A stretch of 22,620 bases of DNA, taken from positions 1-22,620 of IMG/VR virus record IMGVR_UViG_3300044800_000123. One strand, 5' to 3'. The stretch is from a virus. A program made the translations under genes and the position numbers. The notes beneath the pieces were generated by a model. The model was not told the origin of the DNA and did not search any database. It saw only the letters and a list, made by a program, of their open reading frames with translations. Shown here in pieces: positions 13,759 to 19,839 of this stretch; the stretch's first letter is position 1, and each line of letters begins with the position of its first letter.

Positions 13759-14181
13759 TTATTTCAACTTGTAGGCGAGCACGTTCGTAAATGTTGCCTG
13801 ACCATCCAGTAACTTCGAGATGATGGCGTTGTAGACGAAGTTGGCAGCCGCGGCGATCGTGGAGCCGTACAGGAATACTATTTTGGCGGCTTCCTGTGGA
13901 TCGGACGGCAAAGGCGGCAAGGCTTTCCAGTCGAAGTAGAGGATCACCAGCACCAGGGCGATGACCCAGGCATAGATGGATGCGGCCGTCTTTCCGATCA
14001 GCCAATCTTTGCCCGTTTTGTTGGCGAGGATCTTCACGCCTTCCACCAGGAAGGGGATGACGATTGCGGTCACCACGGCGATGGCCACGGCCGGGACGAT
14101 GCTTTCCGGTGGAACGGTGGCGGCGACGACGAAGAATATCAGCAGGAACGAAATGAGCATGGCGACAAAAATCTTTTTCAT
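13759..14181 (-). CDS. Multi-span membrane protein, candidate holin
   Basis: A 140-residue very hydrophobic protein. Residues ~4-22 form a first span or uncleaved signal (FVAMLISFLLIFFVVAATV). Further hydrophobic segments are at ~28-47, ~65-86 and ~103-122, and the short C-terminus ends in Lys. Size, several spans and a positively charged tail fit a holin, which makes membrane holes to release endolysin. AAGGAGG lies 9 nt before the ATG. It is the first gene after the terminator at 14205-14252 and heads the terminase and virion operon. The two muralytic enzymes lie about 2-4 kb upstream instead of adjacent. Other small membrane proteins cannot be excluded. Confidence 0.5.
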   Translation of the reverse strand: MKKIFVAMLISFLLIFFVVAATVPPESIVPAVAIAVVTAIVIPFLVEGVKILANKTGKDWLIGKTAASIYAWVIALVLVILYFDWKALPPLPSDPQEAAKIVFLYGSTIAAAANFVYNAIISKLLDGQATFTNVLAYKLK

Positions 14182-14204
14182 TTCTTCGGGCCTCCTTAGC
14201 CCTT

Positions 14205-14252
14205 AAACAAAAACGCCCGCCTCCTTCCCATCTCTGGAAAGTAAGGCGGGCG
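14205..14252 (-). terminator. Intrinsic terminator between early/lysis and virion operons
   Basis: On the minus strand a GC-rich 9-bp stem (CGCCCGCCT pairing with AGGCGGGCG, with an inner TTCC/GGAA helix) is followed by TTTTTGTTTA. This has the hallmarks of a rho-independent terminator for transcripts coming from the right. It lies 24 nt before the candidate holin start, inside the leader of any transcript started at the candidate promoter at 14310-14338. Confidence 0.75.
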
Positions 14253-14309
14253 CTCATCTCCGTCAGGGGCCACATGGCACTGGCCTGCTAAATTGTGTGC
14301 AGCACTAAT

Positions 14310-14338
14310 ATTCTATAGCATATTTGGTATCAATGCAA
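14310..14338 (-). promoter_or_regulatory. Candidate promoter upstream of the virion operon
   Basis: TTGCAT, 17 nt, then TAGAAT reads on the minus strand within a short AT-rich patch that overlaps the end of the 14330-14641 gene. The -10 matches the consensus at five of six bases, the -35 at only three. A transcript would start near 14303 and meet the terminator hairpin about 50 nt later. Weak on sequence alone; the location makes it worth noting. Confidence 0.3.
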
Positions 14339-14641
14339 TAGAGATGCCACAGGTATTGATTTTTCTGTCTTTCCGCGCTTCAGCCGCTCCATGAGCCGAT
14401 CCATCATCTCCTGGTTGGCCTCCCATTCTTTGTCCTTATGGCAAATCGTACATCGAATAATTGCTGGTCCCCGAAGGATGGCGCGTTTTACCGGAGAAAC
14501 ATCCTTGCTTGGCCATCGCGGATCAATGGATTGTTCGTATAGGATGAGCTTCCATCCGAGGTTATCCCGTTCCACATGTCCAACCAGGTGGCCCGATTTG
14601 CAAAGCCACGGTCGTGCTTCTTCTTTGGGTTTTGGCATCAT
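14330..14641 (-). CDS. Small zinc-finger-like protein, unknown function
   Basis: A 103-residue protein, the last gene of the upstream operon. The ATG at 14641 overlaps the previous stop (ATGA). A CKSGH near residue 14 and a CTICHK near residue 64 could form a two-part zinc site (C-x-x-G-H and C-x-x-C-H). The C-terminus is a basic amphipathic helix (EMMDRLMERLKRGKTEKS). A nucleic-acid-binding or regulatory role is possible but unproven. I do not recognise the family. Confidence 0.55.
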   Translation of the reverse strand: MMPKPKEEARPWLCKSGHLVGHVERDNLGWKLILYEQSIDPRWPSKDVSPVKRAILRGPAIIRCTICHKDKEWEANQEMMDRLMERLKRGKTEKSIPVASLLH

Positions 14642-14844
14642 CCCTCTTTTCCTTCAACTTCGAAAAGGCGATGCGCAGCATCATAAGCGCGACTCTGTTC
14701 ACGGTGCGTGCTTTTGTACCAGCGGGCGTATTTGAGTGTGCCTTCGTGGTTGGCAACTCGGTATGCCCGACTGCGCTCCGCATATACATCCCGGTGCGCA
14801 AGGTAATAGGCGTGTTTGTAGGTTTGTGTTTCTTCGGGGGTCAC
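14638..14844 (-). CDS. Small tyrosine-rich helical protein, unknown function
   Basis: A 68-residue protein if started at the GTG at 14844, which overlaps the LuxR-type gene stop as GTGA and has GAGG upstream. Another GTG at 14898 would add MAKKNCSLCRRFRRKRGQ, including a CxxC, but lacks an SD and overlaps the upstream gene by 58 nt. The body repeats Tyr/Ala/Arg/His-rich helical segments (YKHAYYLAHRDVYAERSRAY, then KYARWYKSTHREQSRAYDAA). Such tyrosine/arginine helical repeats occur in small phage proteins, some near HNH motifs, but no HNH is present here. Function unknown. Confidence 0.5.
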   Translation of the reverse strand: MTPEETQTYKHAYYLAHRDVYAERSRAYRVANHEGTLKYARWYKSTHREQSRAYDAAHRLFEVEGKEG

Positions 14845-15047
14845 TTGTCCTCTTTTCCTTCGGAAGCGGCGGCAGAGAGAACAGTTCTTCTTGGCCACTG
14901 GCTGCCTATTTTTCGCCGAATGTGCTTGCCATGTGTTCTAATAGTTTCGTAAGACACAAATAGTTTTTGTGCTATTTTATTATCGGACATCCCGAGATTT
15001 ACGAGCTGCAATATTTCTATTTCTCGTCTCGTTAGATTGTCGTTCAT
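14841..15047 (-). CDS. Stand-alone LuxR/GerE-type HTH protein
   Basis: A 68-residue protein consisting almost entirely of a LuxR-type DNA-binding domain: LTRREIEILQLVNLGMSDNK, then IAQKLFVSYETIRTHGKHIR. The helix-turn-helix with the T-R-E start and the V-x-T-V/I-x-T-H-like recognition helix is typical. No receiver or ligand-binding domain is attached. The ATG at 15047 overlaps the RecU-like gene stop (ATGA), with AAAGGA upstream. It probably regulates phage or host transcription. It could be the switch for the late operon that starts just downstream, but nothing in the sequence shows its target. Confidence 0.75.
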   Translation of the reverse strand: MNDNLTRREIEILQLVNLGMSDNKIAQKLFVSYETIRTHGKHIRRKIGSQWPRRTVLSAAASEGKEDK

Positions 15048-15793
15048 CGAGTGTCCTTTCCCGCGCGCGGTAAATAACTCGATTCCCCGCGTTTGATCTG
15101 ATTGATCCGTTCCTTGCCGAGATGGAACTCCCGCCGCAGGGATTTCGTCGAGTGCCCCAGCGCCGCGAGCTTCCGGATCTTTTCGTCCCGCGCGCCGTTA
15201 TTCGAGGGCCGACCCACCGGCCGCGGCGGCATCGGTCGGTTCAGCCAGAAGCGCTCCACCGCGGTCAGCCAGTCGTAGGTTCCGTCGACGGCCGGGACGC
15301 AGAAGACCGGCGTGGTGATCGCCTGGTGCTTGCAGCGGTGATCGGCGTGCTTCTCCAATCGCCAGTCCGCGACCGGTATGCCGGCAAACATGATTTCCGG
15401 CCGGCCGTTGACCACCGGGATCTCCGGATGCACCCGCAACAGGTAGACCGCCGCGGCGCTTCTGCATTCCACCAAGAAGAACGCGATCGCGCCCATCCGC
15501 GCCTGCTCGAGCAGATCCTCGTATTGATGCAAGTTTTTCTTCGGCAATCTCCAGCCGACGGTGTCGTTCATGGTTTTCGCGTCGAAGTGAATGCTGATCC
15601 CGCCGGCCAGGGTTCCGGAATAGTCCGGTCGCGCCTTCCCGGGATCCGGAATAAACAGGCCTTGGTTCACGAAGCGGCCGGCGACGTGATTATGATATAT
15701 GGCCCCTCTCCCCTGGCGCAGATAACCGGCGTGCACATACTCCAGCACTTCCTCAAACGCCGCGCCGTAGGCCTGCGAGTCGCGGGGCGTCAT
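15044..15793 (-). CDS. RecU-like Holliday junction resolvase with C-terminal HTH
   Basis: A 249-residue protein. Residues ~10-110 follow the RecU/PD-(D/E)XK resolvase layout: GAAFEEVLEYV, then PDYSG at 56-60 with Asp57, FDAK at 70-73 with the D-x-K catalytic pair, NLHQ at 87-90 and a strand AIAFFLVEC. This endonuclease resolves four-way junctions in replication or packaging intermediates. The last ~50 residues contain a resolvase-type HTH (GRPSNNGARDEKIRKLAALG, then a recognition helix), an addition not seen in standard RecU. The ATG overlaps the upstream stop (ATGA). Confidence 0.72.
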   Translation of the reverse strand: MTPRDSQAYGAAFEEVLEYVHAGYLRQGRGAIYHNHVAGRFVNQGLFIPDPGKARPDYSGTLAGGISIHFDAKTMNDTVGWRLPKKNLHQYEDLLEQARMGAIAFFLVECRSAAAVYLLRVHPEIPVVNGRPEIMFAGIPVADWRLEKHADHRCKHQAITTPVFCVPAVDGTYDWLTAVERFWLNRPMPPRPVGRPSNNGARDEKIRKLAALGHSTKSLRREFHLGKERINQIKRGESSYLPRAGKDTR

Positions 15794-16173
15794 TTAAGAT
15801 CCTTAGACCAAAATTTCCAACCGAGTGAAACATTAGGAATATCAAAGGAAATATTATATAAACCCCAATGAGCTGTTATATATTCCCTAAATCCATACAT
15901 ACATCCGCTAGGATAATCAGGAAATACATCTGTGCAATACGGAAAATTAAATTCGGCATGTATAGAAACTCCGTAAACGTAAGGCGACGGTGTTGATAAT
16001 ATTCCACTATCTTTTCCACGATAAACAGTCCAATCAAGATCATTCCAAGACCCGTGCGCCGTCATTCCGTCATGGAAAGGAATGGAGAATAGGTTGGCAT
16101 CTTTGTGCGCTATCCCATAAAGAAATATCCCCAACACAATTCCTATCAATGCCGCAAACAATCGGTTTTTCAT
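15790..16173 (-). CDS. Small secreted or membrane-anchored protein, unknown function
   Basis: A 127-residue protein. The start at 16173 (MKNRLFAALIGIVLGIFLYG) is set by AGGAGG 5-6 nt upstream. The first ~23 residues form a signal or membrane anchor; the rest is aromatic-rich (W, Y, F) with two Cys near YCTDVFPDYPSGCMYGF that could form a disulfide outside the cytoplasm. It follows the GH24 lysozyme by 11 nt. Local base composition is clearly AT-richer than the virion genes, suggesting separate acquisition. Spanin or superinfection roles are possible only by position; no motif supports either. Confidence 0.5.
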   Translation of the reverse strand: MKNRLFAALIGIVLGIFLYGIAHKDANLFSIPFHDGMTAHGSWNDLDWTVYRGKDSGILSTPSPYVYGVSIHAEFNFPYCTDVFPDYPSGCMYGFREYITAHWGLYNISFDIPNVSLGWKFWSKDLK

Positions 16174-16184
16174 TATTTCCTCCT

Positions 16185-16967
16185 TCAGGATCCCTCGTAC
16201 TGGCATTCGCTGAATAACTTTGCCTCCGCCGCCCTTCGGATTTGCATTCCCTTGATTGGCCCCTTACCTTCCGCGTATACAAATTTTCCAAGGACATCAG
16301 GAATGGCGGTGAAGTTGCCTTCCTGAAGAACCTCTATCATCCCGGAGTTATCAAAATAATAATTCCCAAGGTTGAAATGAAAACTGGCAAGGGCGTCAAA
16401 CTGGCATTGGTTTAGGTTCACGCCGCCAAGTTTTTCGGCAAGGTGCCTTTCCGTATTCACTATGTCCTGATCAAACCATTCCCTAGCCTTGTCTGCCGTT
16501 ATCTTCAATTCCCCCAGGCACCATACGGGATCTACTTGGTGCCCAGTGCCTATAGTGCAATGCTGCCCGACATCGAAGTAGGCAATGAGAGAATCGCCCT
16601 CTTCCAGGGAAATGAATTTGCGGCCCTCGACGCTCACCTTCTTGGCCGGGGGCAACGACGTCGGGGAGACAATCACGATCACGGTTCTTTCAACATATTG
16701 TATGATTGACTCCGCCGTTGGGATTGACGTCGGTATTGACATTGGGATTGCGATTGGATCAATCTGTTTATCCCCCAGGACAATGTATGTTGCCCCTATG
16801 GCCACAACCATGAATAGCAAAATTAAGGCAATCACAACCCTTATTGATAATGCGTTGTTTTTCAGAATGGTGTAAGGTATCGGTCGAGCCCTTGGAGGAG
16901 CGTGGTTCACTCTTGGTCTTGAAACTATGATTTCTCGGCTGGGATGCTTTCGTTTTTTCTCAGGCAT
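16185..16967 (-). CDS. Membrane-anchored T4-type lysozyme (GH24) endolysin
   Basis: A 260-residue protein. A basic N-terminus (MPEKKRKHPSREIIVSRPRV) precedes one membrane span at ~41-64, then a Pro/Thr/Ser-rich linker, then a GH24 domain from ~115. The catalytic signature aligns residue for residue with T4 lysozyme: Glu123 in EEGDSLIAYFD, Asp132 and Thr138 in HCTIGTGH correspond to T4 Glu11, Asp20 and Thr26. It would cleave the MurNAc-GlcNAc bond from the outer face of the membrane. A type II anchor with a long linker suggests a holin-independent or pinholin-type (SAR-like) endolysin, though the span is not especially glycine-rich. AGGAG precedes the ATG. It lies 9 nt after the two-domain endolysin. 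Confidence 0.8.
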   Translation of the reverse strand: MPEKKRKHPSREIIVSRPRVNHAPPRARPIPYTILKNNALSIRVVIALILLFMVVAIGATYIVLGDKQIDPIAIPMSIPTSIPTAESIIQYVERTVIVIVSPTSLPPAKKVSVEGRKFISLEEGDSLIAYFDVGQHCTIGTGHQVDPVWCLGELKITADKAREWFDQDIVNTERHLAEKLGGVNLNQCQFDALASFHFNLGNYYFDNSGMIEVLQEGNFTAIPDVLGKFVYAEGKGPIKGMQIRRAAEAKLFSECQYEGS

Positions 16968-16976
16968 GATTTTCTC

Positions 16977-18122
16977 CTATCGTTGAATGTTCGCCCACGG
17001 CCACCAGGATCCCGGATCCCAGGCTGCGATCGGGGGCGGCATTTCCGAATGACCCTTGACCCAGATCGGACCCGGGTAGGCCGCGCGGATGGCGGCGATT
17101 TCGCGGACCGTGTTCACGACCTGGCCAACGAGGTAATCCTCGCAGAACTTACCGGCGATCAAGCGCATGTCGGCCTTGGCCATCCGCTGCCACCAGGCGG
17201 TTCCCGCATAGCGGTAGAAGTAGCCGAGGATTTCTTTCCAGGGATCGCATGGGCCGAAGTTCTCGTTCTCGATGTGGATGACCTTATTGTTCCACCCGTA
17301 GCAGCCCCAGGCCGGGAGGTTGAGATCGACCGCCTGCCAGATATTTTCATCGCGAGTGTTCAGGATGTGCGCCGACTTACCTTGCGAGGGATCATCCCAG
17401 GCGTCGAGGACGCCGGGCGAATGGAGCCCATCGACGATGATGCGCGACGTTCCGGCATGGCATCCGGTTCCGTGAAGCATGATTCCAATTGTTTGAAACC
17501 GCTTGAAATGATCGTGTCCCGCGATGAGTCGCCGGTGGACGTTCGACCCAAGAAGCATTCCGTTGACGATTGAAAGATTGCCGGAGGGGATCTGAGCAGG
17601 AACAGGATCGGGTATCGGGGCGGGAATAATCACAGGTGTCTCCTTCCAACCGAATTGCTTAAGTGACGCAATGGCCTCGGTCAGCAAATCATCGCAGATC
17701 AACTGGGTGTAGTTGTGGCCGCCATGCCTGTTTATCCAGTCAATCTTGTAGCCAGGGGGACAAAAGATCGGGCCGAGGTAATTCAGGAAATCGCGTCCAT
17801 CGGTGAGATGCTTGTCGATCGCGGGATAATAGACGCGATGGATGAAAGCCCAATAGCCGAGGAGCTCCTCGCCGAAACTTCGGAAGTCGCAGTAATCGTA
17901 AAGACCATCTCCGCCGTTGTATTGGAATTTACCGATCGGGAAGCGGACGTTGATGTCGCTCCGGTATTTCAGCGCATGGAAGTTGAAGGCCGCGGCCGCC
18001 AGTTGTGTGGTGCCCCGGCCGCATTCCAGAATGGCCTGACCCAGAACGAAAGGCTTAAGGTTTTCTGGGATTACCTGGCTCACGGCCATTACCTTGCAGT
18101 AAAAATCCCAAAGAGTGGTCAT
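16977..18122 (-). CDS. Two-domain endolysin: glucosaminidase plus amidase
   Basis: A 381-residue protein with start at 18122 (SD GGAGGG, ATGA overlap with the upstream zinc-finger frame). The N-terminal ~150 residues look like a FlgJ/glucosaminidase-type domain: LGQAILECGRGTTQLAAAAF with Glu33 as likely acid catalyst, and FNFHALKYR. A Pro-rich linker (~163-180) follows. The C-terminal ~200 residues look like an N-acetylmuramoyl-L-alanine amidase of the PGRP/Amidase_2 kind: His217 in IGIMLHGTG, an HIENENFG strand, His358 in KGHSEMPP and Asp369 in WDPG as zinc ligands. It would cut both glycan and peptide linkage of peptidoglycan. No signal peptide is seen, so release would need a holin. Confidence 0.78.
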   Translation of the reverse strand: MTTLWDFYCKVMAVSQVIPENLKPFVLGQAILECGRGTTQLAAAAFNFHALKYRSDINVRFPIGKFQYNGGDGLYDYCDFRSFGEELLGYWAFIHRVYYPAIDKHLTDGRDFLNYLGPIFCPPGYKIDWINRHGGHNYTQLICDDLLTEAIASLKQFGWKETPVIIPAPIPDPVPAQIPSGNLSIVNGMLLGSNVHRRLIAGHDHFKRFQTIGIMLHGTGCHAGTSRIIVDGLHSPGVLDAWDDPSQGKSAHILNTRDENIWQAVDLNLPAWGCYGWNNKVIHIENENFGPCDPWKEILGYFYRYAGTAWWQRMAKADMRLIAGKFCEDYLVGQVVNTVREIAAIRAAYPGPIWVKGHSEMPPPIAAWDPGSWWPWANIQR

Positions 18123-18307
18123 TGAATTCCCTCCAGTGGCAGTTTGGGCTCGCCCATCAATTCCATCCGGATCGATTCGGAAATAACATCCGTCTCCCTG
18201 CATTCGGGATAATTCGAGCATCCCAGAAATTGCGAGCCGTTTTCTCTATTCGTCCGCACCACAAATGGACCTCCGCCAGTTTTCCCCAGGCGTGGATCTG
18301 GAACCAA
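18119..18307 (-). CDS. Zinc-finger (topoisomerase C4-like) fragment in the -1 frame of the SSB gene
   Basis: The frame yields GGGPFVVRTNRENGSQF and FLGCSNYPECRETDVI, the second half of a topoisomerase-I-type C4 zinc finger. The first CxxC half is missing. The end is native in context: its TGA overlaps the endolysin ATG. It may be reached by a -1 slip on G GGA AAA (18280-18286) from the SSB frame, giving a 111-residue fusion. Alternatively it may start at the TTG at 18307, which has GGAGGA 6 nt upstream inside the SSB coding sequence. It could also simply be the remnant of a deletion that joined two genes out of frame. Confidence 0.5.
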   Translation of the reverse strand: MVPDPRLGKTGGGPFVVRTNRENGSQFLGCSNYPECRETDVISESIRMELMGEPKLPLEGIQ

Positions 18308-18453
18308 AGCACTTCCTCCACCGGCTGGCCATCGGAGCCGGTGTAGCGGCGATTGCTGGCCACGGAGAATGTCGTCACCGGATGGCCGGCGGGCGTGTAA
18401 CGCGTTTCGGGATCGCGCCCGAGATTGCCAACCAAAATTATTTTATGGAACAT
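18157..18453 (-). CDS. ssb: Single-stranded DNA-binding protein, truncated after ~60 residues
   Basis: The first ~60 residues are clear SSB: MFHKIILVGNLGRDPETRY, then TPAGHPVTTFSVASNRRYTG, then VEEVLWFQIHAWGKLAE. After WGKLAE the family normally continues with a strand-helix segment and the rest of the OB fold, but here the 0 frame runs into unrelated sequence and stops at 18157. The OB fold is therefore incomplete. The start is firm (GGAGGG 5 nt before ATG, overlap with the upstream gene). The 0-frame stop is not linked to the next gene, whereas the -1 frame stop is. I read this locus as a deletion fusion or a frameshifted gene, not an intact SSB. Confidence 0.65.
   Translation of the reverse strand: MFHKIILVGNLGRDPETRYTPAGHPVTTFSVASNRRYTGSDGQPVEEVLWFQIHAWGKLAEVHLWCGRIEKTARNFWDARIIPNAGRRMLFPNRSGWN
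18280..18286 (-). other. In-frame -1 slippery heptamer G GGA AAA in ssb
   Basis: The SSB codons TGG GGA AAA CTG place G GGA AAA in exact X XXY YYZ phase. The -1 frame entered here is the zinc-finger frame ending at 18119. The heptamer resembles the lambda tail chaperone site (G GGA AAG). The underlying WGK is a conserved SSB segment, so chance occurrence of the heptamer is quite possible. Confidence 0.35.
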
Positions 18454-18874
18454 CGCTTCCCTCCAATTTCCAATACTCCGGAACTCGAAGATGGGAAAAA
18501 GGCAGCATTACCAGCTGGTCCGGAACCGGCTTCGGCCCGAATTCGATTCCCGCCGCATGCCGTAGGATCTTCTCCTGCTCGAGCAAATCCAGCGCGCGGG
18601 CCCGGACCTCGCGGTCGAAATATTCCTCGACATCGTCCCAGCCGGCTGCACACCAGTAACCTCCTGTCAGACCACCGGAAGAACAGATCAGATTTCCCTC
18701 GGCGCGCAACTCGTGGATCATTACGCGCAGTTTGCGCTCCTTGACGTCGGCGAAACCGTGCATGGCCAGCTGGTGCAGGAATTCATCGCGGCTGATCGCC
18801 TGGTCGCGCCCGCGGTGGAAGTTCAGCAGGAAAAGCACACATTCTTTCAAAGCCTGTTGCCGTTGTTTGTTCAT
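18443..18874 (-). CDS. Winged-helix-like protein, unknown function
   Basis: A 143-residue protein with AAGGA before the ATG at 18874. Residues ~5-85 read as a winged helix: two helices (KECVLFLLNFHRG; SRDEFLHQLAMHGF), a recognition-type helix KERKLRVMIHELRAEGN, then a beta wing LICSSGGLTGGYWCA. A C-terminal helix (REVRARALDLLEQEKILRH) follows. Similar small proteins occur in phage replication operons next to ssb, which is the case here. A role in replication or transcription control is inferred. The end overlaps the SSB start by 11 nt. Confidence 0.55.
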   Translation of the reverse strand: MNKQRQQALKECVLFLLNFHRGRDQAISRDEFLHQLAMHGFADVKERKLRVMIHELRAEGNLICSSGGLTGGYWCAAGWDDVEEYFDREVRARALDLLEQEKILRHAAGIEFGPKPVPDQLVMLPFSHLRVPEYWKLEGSDVP

Positions 18875-18894
18875 GATTATCCTTTCCCTTCTCT

Positions 18895-18934
18895 GGGACC
18901 AGGCCGGAAGCCCTTCGTCAACCAGCCTGGTCCC
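18895..18934 (-). other. Perfect 10-bp intergenic hairpin
   Basis: GGGACCAGGC and GCCTGGTCCC form a perfect 10-bp stem with a 20-nt loop in the 125-nt gap after the methylase gene. No U-tract follows, so it is not a standard terminator. The rest of this gap (to 18999) is GC-rich and shows no promoter I can support. Confidence 0.45.
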
Positions 18935-18999
18935 TTCTCAAGGAGTCCGCCGCCGGCGCCGTCAGTTCGCAGGGACGCGCGCGCCGCAGCGGAGACGGA

Positions 19000-19839
19000 C
19001 TAAAAAAGCCTGTTGCTTTTCTCGCACGGCTTAATCCAGATCACCTCCGTGCGTTTTAACGAACCGCCACTCCCATTACCTCCGGCGGTAGATCGCTTGG
19101 TTAATTTCTTCCAATCCGAATAGAGTTCTTCGTAAATCTCGCAGCAATATCCGGAAATGATCACCATGCCGCGCACCGAATGCAGCACTTCCGCCAAACG
19201 ACAATGATCCTCGTCGCTCATTTCACACTCGTACCTGGCGTTCCCATGATCCATACTGCGCGTCGATTGCGGATAGGGTGGGTCGACATAGAAAAGCGTT
19301 GTGGGGCTGTCGTGATCCCGGATCGTCTCTTCCGCTGATTGGTGTTCAATAATCACCCCCCCCCATCGCTCCGTGAAGGATGCAATATGCTGTGGATAAT
19401 GTTTCCATTCCTCCGCATAGCGTTTGCCGTATGACGTGCTTCTTCGGAAGCCGGAGTTGCTATTCTTCTGGAGGCCAGCGGACCCGAAACTCGCAATGCT
19501 CCGGAAGATCGTCCGTCTGGCCAGTTCCACAGGATCCACGATCGTGGTCCGGATCGAGGAATGGCTTGCGTTGTATTCCTCTCTGGCGAATGGGGTCAGA
19601 GTAATCAAGCGGGTGAGCTCCGCGGCTTGCTTTGGATCCCGCAGGACCCGGAAGACATTCACCACGTCGCCGAAAAGGTCGTTATAAATCTCCACGCGCG
19701 ATCGCGGCTTGAGCAAGAGAATACTCGCACCCCCACCATATGGTTCGACGTAGATCTCGTGCGCAGGAAAGTGCGAGATGATCCACGGAGCCAGGCGGAA
19801 CTTCCCGCCGTACATTCGCAGGACCGGGCGCTTAATCAT
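19000..19839 (-). CDS. DNA adenine methyltransferase, D12 (Dam/DpnM) class
   Basis: A 279-residue N6-adenine methyltransferase. MYGGKFRLAPWI at ~9-20 is the F/YxGGK SAM-binding segment, YVEPYGGGASI at ~30-40 the motif I loop, and YVDPPYP at ~184-190 the DPPY catalytic motif. Length and motif order fit the D12 class, which methylates GATC-type sites; the actual target cannot be read from sequence. The true start is 19839, where ATG overlaps the repeat-protein stop (ATGA); upstream in-frame codons belong to that gene. No cognate restriction gene is visible, so a protective role against host restriction is a reasonable inference. Confidence 0.87.
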   Translation of the reverse strand: MIKRPVLRMYGGKFRLAPWIISHFPAHEIYVEPYGGGASILLLKPRSRVEIYNDLFGDVVNVFRVLRDPKQAAELTRLITLTPFAREEYNASHSSIRTTIVDPVELARRTIFRSIASFGSAGLQKNSNSGFRRSTSYGKRYAEEWKHYPQHIASFTERWGGVIIEHQSAEETIRDHDSPTTLFYVDPPYPQSTRSMDHGNARYECEMSDEDHCRLAEVLHSVRGMVIISGYCCEIYEELYSDWKKLTKRSTAGGNGSGGSLKRTEVIWIKPCEKSNRLF

